DNA of 43,987 nt, taken from contig JAGPDF010000038.1 of NCBI GenBank assembly GCA_018057705.1, positions 1 to 43,987 on the forward strand. The letters are read 5' to 3'. This DNA comes from Thermoanaerobaculia bacterium. GTDB taxonomy: Bacteria > Acidobacteriota > Thermoanaerobaculia > Multivoradales > JAGPDF01. The notes under the pieces were generated by a model. It was not told the DNA's origin, did not search any database, and saw only the letters and a program-made list of their open reading frames with translations. The position numbers and the translations under genes are program-made. Below are positions 26,452 through 36,300 of this stretch, piece by piece (positions within the stretch are counted from its first letter, which is position 1; each line of letters opens with the position of its first letter).

Positions 26452-29400
26452 CTATCTCTTCAGGTTGTCCCCGGCAAGGTTCTCGAGATCCAGGCGATAC
26501 CGCCGGCTATCGAGAGGAAACTCGACCGTCTCTATGTTCCCGATCCTGCCATGAGTCCCCCCCGCCGCTACCCATCGATGAAGGCGCTGACTCATCTCGA
26601 CGATCGCAGAGTGGAGCTCGGGGCGGATGCGATCCGGAAGCCACTTCGCCTCGCCTCCCGTCGCTCTTGCGAAGAGAATTATCATGTTGTCTCGAACCTG
26701 CCGGGAGCTAATCCCAATCCCGGGAGGCCCAACGATTGGTTCAGCGAGTGTGTGCAGGCTCCCTTCCTGGACTTGAATCCGCATCACACTTCCACGACAG
26801 ATCTTGCTCGGACTCGCAAAGGACACTTGAGACGGCCCATTGCTTTCCGGAAACGACAAGAACAGGGCCCGGATCGAATCCGCGGTTGCCACCAGCGCGC
26901 AAGCGGCGACGGCCGCCACGGGAATGGCCACTGCAGCTGAGCGGACTCGCATCTCACTCGAAACTGTAATCGAGACGAGTGCCTCAGATGCAGATGCGAA
27001 CAAACCCTCCGGATCGCGGCGCAGCGTAGGGTCTGCGTCTGAATAGTTGTACGCATTCCGCTGGGTCTGGTCAGAAGTGGTGAAGAGCGGGTCACGCGAT
27101 ACGAACCTCCCACTATCCTGCGCCATCCACCGCGCTCTCAGATAGTAAAGTCCAGCGGTATCCTCGAGTTGCTCACCGGCGAACAACGCAAGGGGCCGGT
27201 ACATGCCCTCGCGCAGAACCATCCCTCCGAAGGCCTCGAACGCATAGCGGTCAGTAACGCTACTCGCAGCATCAGTAAGTGCGCGGCTGGTTCCAATACC
27301 TTCGGCGTGGAAGTACCTCGCAATGAAGTTCGCGGCGTTCGCACCCTCGGGCCTCAACGTAGCGAGCAGATCATCGCCACGGGCGTGGTAATCGGCGAGG
27401 GCGTTGACTTCATCCGATTCGGCAACGACCTGACTGAGGACGAGAGCGCCTCTGGCGCTGGTCTGGTGCCAGGGATCGACCAAGTAGTCGACCGTCGCCG
27501 GCGATCCAACTGACGGCATCGTTCTCGTGCGGACCCGGGTGCCGTCGGCGTCGTAGGAGTGCTCGACGACGGTCCCGTCCACCAACTCCACGCTGACCAG
27601 CCGATTCTCGATATCCCACACGTACGTCGCGCCGTCCGCCCCGCTCTTCGCGGTCTGATTGCCGTTGGCATCCCACCCGAACGTGACCGGCCCTGCGATC
27701 CCGTTCTCGGTGAGCAGGCGGTCGCGTTCGTCGTAGGTGTAGATCACCGGCTGCGGGGTGCCGTTCTCGGTCTGGCGGAGCTGTTCGAGGCGGTTGCCGA
27801 CAGCGTCGTACGCGAACTGATTCCGCCACGCCGTCGGCGCGTCCGGCGCGGTGCCCTGCTTCACGTGCTCGTCGGTCAGGCGGTAGAGGCTGTCGTAGGC
27901 GTAGTTTCTCGTCACGCCGTCGTGCTCGACGATCTTCGTGCGGTTGCCGGTGGGCATTAGCGTGTAGGCGAAGCTCACCAGCGTCGTGCCGGCGTTGTTG
28001 ACCGTCGAGATGTTCAGCAGCTGGTTCTTCGCGTTGTAGGCGTAGGTCGTCGCGACGCCGTTGGGGAAGAGCAGGCTCTCGCGGTTGCCGTTGGCATCGT
28101 AGTTGTGATCGTAGACGCCGCCGATCGGGTCGGTGACGGTGTCGAGGCGGTTGAGGTCGTCGCAGGTGTAGCTGGTCGTCAGGGTCTGGCCGGCGACGTT
28201 GGCGGTCAGGGCGGTGCGGTTGCCGACTGCGTCGTAGGCGTACTCGAGACTCCTGCCGTCGGGATAGGTCAGGCTGGTCACGCGGTCGCGGGTATCGTAG
28301 CCGTAGGTGGTCGTTCCACGCGCGTCGGTTGCGGTCAGGCGCCTTCCGGTCGGGGTGTAGGTGAAGCTCACTTGGACGTTGCCGGGATAGGTGCGGCGCA
28401 GCAGGCGGCTCTGGAGGTCGTAGTCGTAGAGCGTCGTGCGGCCCAGGAAGTCGGTTCTCGAAGACCTGTTCCCCACCGCGTCGTAGGTGAAGCGCTCGCT
28501 GGCGCCGTCGGGGAGGATGCGCTTCGTCTGTCTGCCCACGCTGTCGAACTCGAATCTCGTGACGTGGCCGTTGGCGTCGATCTGCGAGATGCGGTTGCCG
28601 GCTTCGTCGTAGGCGTAGGTGGTGATCTGGTTCAGCGCATCGGTGACCGTCGTCAGCCTTCCCAGGGCGTCGTAGCCGAATTGGGTGACCCTTCCGGATT
28701 CATCCGTTTCCGAGGTTCTTCTGCCCAGCGCGTCATAGCCCGTTGTCCGGAAGGTGGCGTCCGGAGCGATCGTCCGGGTCAGGCGGTTGCCGGCGTCGTA
28801 GACGAAAGCTGTCGTGTTACCGCGCGGATCCGTGAGCGCCACCTGGTTGCCGGCTGCGTCGTAGGCGGTCAGGGTGACCTGATTCAGGGCGTCGGTGATC
28901 GTCGTCCGGCGGCCGCTGTCGTCATAGCCGAAGGTCGTGGCGTGGCCGCGGGCGTCGATCGACTGATCGAGCCTTCCGACTTCGTCGTAGACCTGCTCGC
29001 TGATGGGCACGGTCGGGCTGTCGGAGAGAAATGTCTTTCGAAGTCGTCCCGCCGGGTCGTACTCGTACGTCGTCGTGCGGTTCGCACGGTCGGTCGAGCT
29101 GATTCTGCGATTCTCGGCGTCGTAGCCGGTGAGGTCGAAGGTGCCGTCGGGGTGGTCGGTCCGCGTCTGTCGGCCGAGCTCGTCGTAGGTGAATTCCGTT
29201 CTTCTTCCGAGAGCGTCGACGGTCGCCTTCACATTTCCGAGGGCGTCGTACTCCGTCCGCGTGATGCTGCCGTCCGGCGCCGTCGTCGTGATCGGGCGGT
29301 TCGCGCTGTCGTAGGTGAAGCGGGTGATCTCCGTCGCCGTGGTGCCGTCGCCGAGCGTTCTCGTGCGCGTCTCGGTCAGGCGGTCGCCGTTGCTGTTGTA

Positions 29401-32283
29401 GGTCGAGGTCGTCACCTGGGCGAGGGCGTTCGTCTCGCGGGTCATCCGGCCGCGGCTGTCGTACTGGTAGCTCGACAGGTTGCCGAGAGCGTCGAGCTCG
29501 GTCAGGAGCTCGCCTTTGCTGTTGTAGGTGAAGTTCGTCACCGCGCCGGTGGCGTCGGTGGTGCGGGTCAGGTTCGACTTGGCGTCGTAGAGGTTGGTGG
29601 TCACCCCGCCGCGCGGGTCGGTGGTCGTCAGGGCGTTGCCCTTGGCGTCGTAGGTGAAGCGGGTGACATTCCCGAGCGGATCGGTCGTCGAAGTGAGGTT
29701 GCGCTGGGCGTCGTAGACGTAGATCGTGGTGTTGCCGAGCTCGTCGGTTTCGGTGAGGAGCTGGTCGTTGCTGTCGAAGGTCCGGGTCGTTTCGACGCCC
29801 GACTCGTCCACCTCGTGCGTGACGTTGCCGCGGGCGTCGTAGTCGAGCTGGCGGGAGGCGCCGAGCCGATTGGTGACGATCTCGCGGTTCGCGGCGAGCT
29901 GATGGTCGTAGAGGATCTCGTGGCCGAAGGCGTCCACGTGCTTCGTCAGGCGGCCGTCCGGGCCGTACTCGTTGCGGATCGGGGTTCTTCCGAGGGGATC
30001 GTGGATCTCCTCGAGGTAGTGCTCTCCCGTGTAGGTGTAGGTGGTTTCGGCCTCCGTGCGGTCGGTGAAGCTCGTCAGGTCGCCCGCGACGTCGTAGGCG
30101 TAGACGAGGTCGGCGCCTTCGGGGTCGACGATCCGAGTGATGCGATTCTGCCCGTCGCGCTCGAAAGTGATGCTGCTACCGCTCGTGTGGCTGATGCCGC
30201 CGGCGGTGAGAGTCGCGGCGTTGCCGTTCGGATCGGCGATCTTCGTCACGCCGGTCGTGCGGTTCAACTCGAACGCCCTTCCGTCGCGGGTCGTGAGCCG
30301 CACCTGCGGCGGGTCGTAGAGGCCGCCTTCGGTCGAGAGCAGCTGGCTGCTGCCGGTCGCCCAGAAGATGTTGGTGCCGCCCATCGTCTGCAGCGTCGCG
30401 CCCGGCACCGGGCCGTCCACGAAGGCGAAGGCGGCGACGCCGTAGCAGCCGCCGACCCCCGGCGCGAGCTGCGTCAGCACCGGCCGGAAGCGGTAGACCT
30501 CGCGGTCGGAGAGCTTCACCGTCGAGATGTGCGACTTGCGCTCCTGCGCGGTGTCGCACGGCAGGAAGCCCTGCGCGATGTTCCAGCCGTCGCCGGTCGG
30601 GCGGTTGGTGCGGTACGAGCCGGCCTTCACCTCGAGCTCCCAGCCCTGGCCGAAGTCGCCCTTGCGGTGCACCCGCCGGCTGTCGTAGCCGCGGATCACC
30701 TGGATCGGGAGACCCGAGAGCGGCACCTCAAGATCCACGAAGGCGAGCGCGAAGTGGCCGATCTTCCGCTGGCCTTCGATGTTGAGGGCGATGATCTCTT
30801 CGACGTAGTTGAGCGCGGTGTCTACCGCGCGGAGCCTCACCTCGTAGAGCCCGTTCTCGAGCAGCGTCGGGTCGAGCGTGCCGAGCGTCTGCGCCTCGAC
30901 CGGCGTCGTGCCGGTGCCGAGCGCGATCCAGTCGGAATCGCCCACCGCGCGGACGGCGAGCGTCCAGCTCTGGAGCTCCGGCGAGCGCACCGTGCCGACG
31001 ATCGCTGTCGGGCCGGTGACCTCGGCGAGGTCGGCGGGCGAGAGGATCGCGACGTCCGGGAGCTCTTCCTCGTTCGAGATCGTGAGCGTCGTCGCCTCGG
31101 TGACGTAGATCCAGTAGCCGCGCCCGGGGCGGAGCTCGGTCATGTCGTTCGCCCAGGCCGGCACCGCGACGTCGTAGACCTCCCACGGATCGGCGCTGTC
31201 GGTCGGGTCGAAGCCGAAGAGGCGGATGTACTTGCCGGCGATCGAAGCCAGCGCTGTCGCCACCGGCCGCGCCGAGCCGGCGGGATAGCCGATGAGGTTC
31301 CAGCCGAGGCAGAGCGGAATCGACGTCGTCGTCGGCTCCGGGCCGCCCTCGGGCAAGGTCGCGCTCCCCTGCCCTTCCAGCCAGAAGCCTTTCGCCGGCG
31401 TGATCGCCGTCAAGTCCGAAGTCCCCGGGCTCGCCGGATCCCAGACCTTCCACGGATCGGCGGTGTCGCAGGCGTCGAAGGCGAAGACCCGCCGCACCGC
31501 GCTCTGGATCGGCAGGAAGACCGCCCCGGGAGACGGATCGTTGGGCTGCCAACTGATCGACAGCAGATTGAACGCCGGCACCACCGGCACGGCGGCCATC
31601 GGCTGCACGGACCCCGCCCCCGCGCCGGAGCGCGGAGCACCTAAAGCTATCGGCGCCATCGGCGATGCGGAGGCGGCGCCGGGAGATGCGGCGCCAGCTG
31701 AAGGAGGAGTTCCCGCTGAAGGGAGCGAAGTCGGATTCGCGTCCGGCGGCGTCGGCGGCGGCGGGATCGCGCCCGGGGGCAGATCGGTCAAGGGCGCCTG
31801 GCCGGCGCCCGTTGCGCCTTCGGCGCGGGGGGCGGCGGACGGAGCGCCAGTGGCTCCCAGCAGGGTCGCACGGGCGGTCGATGCGGTGGACTCGGAGGAG
31901 TCGGCAGAGAAAAAGCTGCTGGTAAAGGAAGTACCCCGGTTCAGGGACTCGAGAGCGACGCGGACGGCCCGCTCCTGCAGGTCTTTTCCTTTACCGAAGA
32001 TTTTCGCTGGCAGGACAACACCGTCGATCTTCGCGGAGACGCCGAGCCACGCCCCCCGCGCGGCTTGCCGCGCAAACTGCTGTGTCAACTCGAGGCTGGT
32101 CGTCCGCTTCGCCAGCGAGATATGCGACCCCAGCTTCGGGGCCGCCTCGGTGACTCGCAGGCCGAGATCCTCGGGGGCGACCACACCCATCCCCATCACC
32201 GGACCGGTGGGCAGGAGGGCGAGGGTGAGGAGGAGGCGGGCCGTCGTCTGGCGCAGCGCTAGAAAGTGGAAGGGCCCGCTCAT
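26452..32283 (-). CDS. RHS/YD-repeat polymorphic toxin 1, tip of unknown type
   Basis: 1,943 residues from ATG 32283 (GAGGGA upstream). Order: a Sec-type signal region (TARLLLTLALLPTGPVMGMG, residues about 14-33), a Pro/Ala-rich linker (about 150-235), a beta-rich region with two WNLIGYP-type units (about 240-400), an Ig-like part (about 400-505), then the RHS shell from about 510 with tens of YD repeats (for example YDALGNVKATVDALGRRTEF), and the RHS-associated core signature GLYYLRARWMAQDSGRFVSR near 1710-1730 ending at DPEG. RHS shells enclose a C-terminal toxin that is released by self-cleavage. The tip (183 residues) begins with a hydrophobic stretch. The shell is almost the same as in RHS2 and RHS3. 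No secretion-system genes lie in the window. Confidence 0.9.
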   Translation of the reverse strand: MSGPFHFLALRQTTARLLLTLALLPTGPVMGMGVVAPEDLGLRVTEAAPKLGSHISLAKRTTSLELTQQFARQAARGAWLGVSAKIDGVVLPAKIFGKGKDLQERAVRVALESLNRGTSFTSSFFSADSSESTASTARATLLGATGAPSAAPRAEGATGAGQAPLTDLPPGAIPPPPTPPDANPTSLPSAGTPPSAGAASPGAASASPMAPIALGAPRSGAGAGSVQPMAAVPVVPAFNLLSISWQPNDPSPGAVFLPIQSAVRRVFAFDACDTADPWKVWDPASPGTSDLTAITPAKGFWLEGQGSATLPEGGPEPTTTSIPLCLGWNLIGYPAGSARPVATALASIAGKYIRLFGFDPTDSADPWEVYDVAVPAWANDMTELRPGRGYWIYVTEATTLTISNEEELPDVAILSPADLAEVTGPTAIVGTVRSPELQSWTLAVRAVGDSDWIALGTGTTPVEAQTLGTLDPTLLENGLYEVRLRAVDTALNYVEEIIALNIEGQRKIGHFALAFVDLEVPLSGLPIQVIRGYDSRRVHRKGDFGQGWELEVKAGSYRTNRPTGDGWNIAQGFLPCDTAQERKSHISTVKLSDREVYRFRPVLTQLAPGVGGCYGVAAFAFVDGPVPGATLQTMGGTNIFWATGSSQLLSTEGGLYDPPQVRLTTRDGRAFELNRTTGVTKIADPNGNAATLTAGGISHTSGSSITFERDGQNRITRIVDPEGADLVYAYDVAGDLTSFTDRTEAETTYTYTGEHYLEEIHDPLGRTPIRNEYGPDGRLTKHVDAFGHEILYDHQLAANREIVTNRLGASRQLDYDARGNVTHEVDESGVETTRTFDSNDQLLTETDELGNTTIYVYDAQRNLTSTTDPLGNVTRFTYDAKGNALTTTDPRGGVTTNLYDAKSNLTRTTDATGAVTNFTYNSKGELLTELDALGNLSSYQYDSRGRMTRETNALAQVTTSTYNSNGDRLTETRTRTLGDGTTATEITRFTYDSANRPITTTAPDGSITRTEYDALGNVKATVDALGRRTEFTYDELGRQTRTDHPDGTFDLTGYDAENRRISSTDRANRTTTYEYDPAGRLRKTFLSDSPTVPISEQVYDEVGRLDQSIDARGHATTFGYDDSGRRTTITDALNQVTLTAYDAAGNQVALTDPRGNTTAFVYDAGNRLTRTIAPDATFRTTGYDALGRRTSETDESGRVTQFGYDALGRLTTVTDALNQITTYAYDEAGNRISQIDANGHVTRFEFDSVGRQTKRILPDGASERFTYDAVGNRSSRTDFLGRTTLYDYDLQSRLLRRTYPGNVQVSFTYTPTGRRLTATDARGTTTYGYDTRDRVTSLTYPDGRSLEYAYDAVGNRTALTANVAGQTLTTSYTCDDLNRLDTVTDPIGGVYDHNYDANGNRESLLFPNGVATTYAYNAKNQLLNISTVNNAGTTLVSFAYTLMPTGNRTKIVEHDGVTRNYAYDSLYRLTDEHVKQGTAPDAPTAWRNQFAYDAVGNRLEQLRQTENGTPQPVIYTYDERDRLLTENGIAGPVTFGWDANGNQTAKSGADGATYVWDIENRLVSVELVDGTVVEHSYDADGTRVRTRTMPSVGSPATVDYLVDPWHQTSARGALVLSQVVAESDEVNALADYHARGDDLLATLRPEGANAANFIARYFHAEGIGTSRALTDAASSVTDRYAFEAFGGMVLREGMYRPLALFAGEQLEDTAGLYYLRARWMAQDSGRFVSRDPLFTTSDQTQRNAYNYSDADPTLRRDPEGLFASASEALVSITVSSEMRVRSAAVAIPVAAVAACALVATADSIRALFLSFPESNGPSQVSFASPSKICRGSVMRIQVQEGSLHTLAEPIVGPPGIGISSRQVRDNMIILFARATGGEAKWLPDRIRPELHSAIVEMSQRLHRWVAAGGTHGRIGNIETVEFPLDSRRYRLDLENLAGDNLKR
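26455..27003 (-). other. Variable C-terminal tip of RHS1 (183 residues, unrecognised toxin)
   Basis: This part follows DPEG at the end of the RHS core and shares nothing with the other two tips. A hydrophobic segment (VAIPVAAVAACALVATA) comes first, then a mixed globular part with RQVRDNMIILFARATGGEAK and ELHSAIVEMSQRLHRWVAAG. Conserved-looking His and Arg residues (HSA, HRW, THGR) could be catalytic, but no known nuclease, deaminase or ADP-ribosyltransferase motif is visible. The DNA is less GC-rich than the shell, as expected for an exchanged cassette. Confidence 0.65.
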
Positions 32284-32351
32284 CGCGGTTCCCTCGAGCT
32301 ACAAGCGGTCCAGCGCAAGATGACGACTCCGACGTTCATCAACTAGAAGAA

Positions 32352-32366
32352 GAGCATAGCGAACGA
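32352..32366 (-). promoter_or_regulatory. Conserved promoter-like element upstream of RHS1
   Basis: Fifteen bases (minus strand TCGTTCGCTATGCTC) are identical to 39149-39163 upstream of RHS2. TATGCT resembles a -10 box. The element lies 68 bases before the RHS1 start codon. Confidence 0.4.
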
Positions 32367-32423
32367 GAATCTCGCCCCCAGGGGAAGTGTGCCAGCTCAT
32401 TCAAAGGAGCCGGCACAGTCCTG

Positions 32424-32551
32424 ATTGGAGGTGATTCAGCGAAGCAAACCTTCTGATTCCCGTCCTCGAGTCCCGTTCCACGCGGCTATCGAGCTCGCTT
32501 TCAGCACGCCCGCCGACCCTCCTAGTCCGCCGAACGTGCGGACGGGACACC
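32424..32551. repeat. Intergenic module repeat, copy A
   Basis: 128 bp starting ATTGGAGGTGATTCAGCGAA and ending GCGGACGGGACACC. It is aligned end to end with copy B (32641-32768) and copy C (40281-40409). It contains the near-palindrome GTCCGC-cgaacgt-GCGGAC (6-bp stem). A shorter relative of the upstream 70 bp of B and C (AGGGGAAGTGTGCCAGCTC) precedes it from about 32380. Bases 32284-32790 between RHS1 and the membrane gene hold only a promoter-like element and copies A and B. Confidence 0.85.
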
Positions 32552-32572
32552 GCCGTGCCATGGGGACCGGGA

Positions 32573-32768
32573 GGGGCACTTTCGCGAGTGTCCGCAGGAG
32601 AGGCGTGCCGGCTCGATCGGAAGAGCGAATTTCAATCGTAATCGGAGGTGATTCAACGAAGAGAGCCGCGCGATTCTGGCCCTCGAGTCCCGTTCCACGC
32701 GGGCGTCGAGCTCGATTTCCCCACGTCCGCCGACCCTTCTGGTCCGCCGGACGTGCGGACGGGACACC
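32573..32768. repeat. Intergenic module repeat, copy B with upstream arm
   Basis: The core 32641-32768 matches copies A and C. The upstream arm (GGGGCACTTTCGCGAGTGTC and following bases, 32573-32640) is shared with copy C only in full. The hairpin GTCCGC-cggacgt-GCGGAC is conserved. It ends 22 bases past the stop codon of the putative immunity gene of module 2, where it might also act as a transcription terminator. Confidence 0.85.
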
Positions 32769-32790
32769 TTGCGATGGCGAGCCTTGTTGG

Positions 32791-33321
32791 TCACCCAGTC
32801 GCCTTTCCTCCTACGTACGGGACGCGCCTTTCGATGCGGGAAAGTAGCACCAGAGAAAGGAGGCTTGCGAGTAGTGGAGGGCCAAGAAATGACAGCGCCA
32901 CTCGAGCTGTGTACCTCAAGGGGAGAACGTATTCCGGAGGCTGGCGGTAGTAGTAGATGGACACAGCCAGATCCCCAACCCACGAAGCCGACAATGGAAA
33001 CAGCCCGAACAGCACTTCGAACGCAAGCGGCAAGGCGACCGCGCCTGCAACAAGCACCGCCAGCTTTTGCTTCGAGCAGAAAGCCCACGCCAAGCCAAAC
33101 AACAGCGCCTCGGGAGACCTGACGACAGCGAAATCAAGTGCAGCGCTGGCCGCATGACCGGCGGTGGGGTCCAATTCTGCGCCCAGGAGTGGCCCGTCAT
33201 CAAAGACATCATCGCCACTAAGTACCGGTAGTCCGGTGACGAGGTAGACCAAGGCGGAGAAAACAGCTCCCAGCAGTATGAAGCTGAACGTCGCCAGCAC
33301 CCACTTTGACAGGAACCTCAT
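32791..33321 (-). CDS. Multi-pass membrane protein, putative immunity protein of RHS module 2
   Basis: 176 residues starting two bases after the RHS2 stop (TGAcgATG), so translation is probably coupled. About four membrane segments are seen: LATFSFILLGAVFSALVYLV near the start, then LLFGLAWAF, LAVLVAGAVALPLAFEVLFG and VALSFLGPPLLASLLSLVLL. No family is recognised. Position makes it the likely protector against the RHS2 tip, a predicted zinc protease. An inner-membrane location suggests that the toxin is met at or outside the membrane. It could instead serve export or anchoring of the toxin. Confidence 0.72.
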   Translation of the reverse strand: MRFLSKWVLATFSFILLGAVFSALVYLVTGLPVLSGDDVFDDGPLLGAELDPTAGHAASAALDFAVVRSPEALLFGLAWAFCSKQKLAVLVAGAVALPLAFEVLFGLFPLSASWVGDLAVSIYYYRQPPEYVLPLRYTARVALSFLGPPLLASLLSLVLLSRIERRVPYVGGKATG

Positions 33322-33323
33322 CG

Positions 33324-36300
33324 TCAGCCTCCGTGCCGCGTTCGCAGACCTGACTTTGCACGCTGAATCTCACCTTCAGAGAGTGACGTGCCACCCACAT
33401 CCCACTGGAACATTAGGGACCACGGGCTCGCTACGTGATGAAGACCTAAGACATGACCGATTTCGTGCGTAAGGGTGCGCTCGTTAGCTAGTCTGGTCAT
33501 CAAAATCCAAGCGGGCTCACTTGGATCGGCGGTATTGGCTCCGCCTCTCGTACCGTGTCCACCACGGGAGCGAATGAATACAACTGGAATTGTGGCCAAT
33601 GAACGGCGACTAAGGCCCACTTCTGGCCTCGCAAGCACGCTTTCAACCTCCGCATTAGATCTGAATGTGCTCTCAACGACTCGAACTGGCCCTCGAGTAG
33701 GAAGCGCAGTGATCAGCACTCCATGCTTCGCCCATGAGCTTCTGGCCACACTGATCTGGTACGTGATCTCCTCGTCGGCCCAGCCGGGGAAAGGGAGGCC
33801 GATCTGCTCTGGCGTTGTGCCATCCCAAGACATGTCTTGCACCTGAACCGGCGCAAGAGTCAGAGCGAGAACGCGACCTAGGATTCCCCCAACTGACCCG
33901 CCGAACGAGAGCGAGAGGGTCCCAAGCGTAGAAAGAGCCGCAAAGCTAAGACTCAGAGATATTTCGAAGTTCCCCGTCGGATCAACTGAATTGGTTGGCC
34001 TGCCCCCGACATAGGAATACCGGTGCAGACTCGATGGCGAAGAGATTGAATATGGATACTCGTCCTGACTTACGAATCCTCCAACTCTCGAATCCAGCCA
34101 CCTCGCCCGATTGTCGTATAGGCCTGAAATTCGATCGAGCCGCTCGCCCGAAAACAGATAGCAGGTTTCATCGTCACCTTGATGCTCAACCAAGGTTCCG
34201 TAGGCCTCGAGTGAAAACTCGTCGGTGGCATTTCCTTGACCGTCCGTCAGCGCTCGGGTTGAGCCTAGTTCTTCCGAATGGAAATACCTTGGAGCCAGCT
34301 CTGTCGGGCTACCGACTGCAGTCCGGAGCGTAGCGACCAGGTCATAGCCGCGGACGTGATAGGCGACGAGCGTGTCGACCCCGCTGCTTTCACCGACCAC
34401 TTGACTCAGGCTTCCAGAAGCATCGACCAGATACTCGAGTGTCGACGATGGACCCTCCGTCGGTGCAGCTCTCATGCGGACTCTGACGCCATCGACATCG
34501 TAGGTGTGCTCGACGAAGGTTCCATTCGCGAGCACGACTCTAGTCAACCGATTCTCGATATCCCAGACGTACGTCGCCCCATCGGTGCCGCTCTTCGCCG
34601 TCCGATTCCCGTTCGCATCCCAGCCGTAGGTGACGGGGCCAGCGATCCCGTTCTCGGTGAGCAGGCGGTCGCGTTCGTCGTAGGTGTAGATCACCGGTTG
34701 CGGGGTGCCGTTCTCGGTCTGGCGGAGCTGTTCGAGGCGGTTGCCGACGGGGTCGTAGGCGAACTGGTTTCGCCAGGCGGTCGGGGCGTCGGGGGCGGAG
34801 CCCTGCTTCACATGCTCATCGGTCAGGCGGTAGAGGTTGTCGTAGGCGTAGTTTCTGGTCACGCCGTCGTGCTCGACGATCCTCGTGCGGTTCCCGGTCG
34901 GTGCCAGCGTGTAGGCGAAGCTCACCAGGGTCGTGCCGGCGTTGTTGACCGTCGAGATGTTCAGCAGCTGGTTCTTTGCGTTGTAGCTGTAGGTCGTCGC
35001 GACGCCGTTGGGGAAGAGGAGGCTTTCGCGGTTGCCGTTGGCGTCGTAGTTGTGGTCGTAGACGCCGCCGATCGGGTCGGTCACCGTGTCGAGGCGGTTG
35101 AGGTCGTCGTAGGTGTAGCTGGTCGTGAGCGTTTGGCCGGCGACGTTGGCGGTCAGCTCCGTGCGGTTGCCTACGGCGTCGTAGCCGTATTCCAGCGAGC
35201 GGCCGTCGGGATAGGTCAGGCTGGTCACCCGGTCGCGGGTGTCGTAGCCGTAGGTCGTGACACCTCGGGCGTCCGTTGCCGTCAAGCGCCTTCCCGTCGG
35301 TGTGTAGGTGAAGCTCACCTGGACGTTGCCGGGGTAGGTGCGGCGTAGCAGGCGGCTCTGGAGGTCGTAGTCGTAGAGCGTCGTGCGCCCCAGGAAGTCG
35401 GTTCTCGAGGAGCGGTTGCCGGCCGCGTCGTAGGTGAAGCGCTCGGTGGCGCCGTCGGGGAGGATGCGCTTCGTCTGTCTGCCGACGCTGTCGAACTCGA
35501 ACCGGGTGACGTGCCCGTTCGCGTCCGCCTGCGAGACGCGGTTTCCGGCCTCGTCGTAGGCGTAGGTGGTGACCTGGTTGAGGGCGTCCGTCACTGAGAC
35601 GAGCCTTCCCAGGGCGTCGTAGCCGAATTGGGTGATCTTTCCCGACTCGTCGGTTTCCGAGATCCTTCTGCCCAACGCGTCGTAGCCGGTTGTTCGGAAG
35701 GTGGCGTCGGGCGCGATCGTCCGGGTCAGGCGGTTGCTCGAGTCGTAGACGAAGGCGGTCGTGTTGCCGCGCGGGTCGGTCAGTGCGACCTGGTTGCCGG
35801 CCGCGTCGTAGGCGGTCAGGGTGACCTGATTCAGGGCGTCGGTGATCGTCGTTCGGCGGCCGCTGTCGTCGTAGCCGAAGGTCGTCGCGTTGCCGCGGGC
35901 GTCGATCGATTGGTGCAGGCGGCCGGCGTCGTCGTAGATCTGCTCGAGGACCACCGGCGTGCCGTCGTTCGGGAGGAAGGTCTTCCGCAGCCTTCCCGCT
36001 GGGTCGTACTCGTACGTCGTCGTTCGATTGCCGCGGTCGGTCGAGCTGATTCTGCGGTTCTCGGCGTCGTAGCCGGTCAGGTCGAAGGTGCCGTCCGGGT
36101 GGTCGGTTCGTGTTTGTCTTCCGAGCTCGTCGTAGGAGAATTCCGTTCTTCTACCGAGAGCGTCGACGGTCGCCTTCACGTTGCCGAGGGCGTCGTACTC
36201 CGTTCTGGTGATGCTGCCGTCCGGCGCGGTCGTCGTGATCGGGCGATTGGCGCTGTCGTAGGTGAAGCGGGTGATCTCCGTCGCCGTGGTGCCGTCGCCG

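Noticed and set aside
28000-30200. Regularly spaced repeats inside the RHS genes that might be taken for a CRISPR array
   Set aside because: They are in-frame YD-repeat codons of a coding sequence with variable unit lengths, with no constant repeat and no cas genes.
28105-31644. Long open frame on the plus strand opposite RHS1 (and a similar one at 35628-38513 opposite RHS2)
   Set aside because: It mirrors the YD-repeat codons of the RHS shells, recurs at matching places in both genes and reads as Val/Arg/Gly-rich low-complexity sequence without domains; it is a by-product of high GC and repeats.
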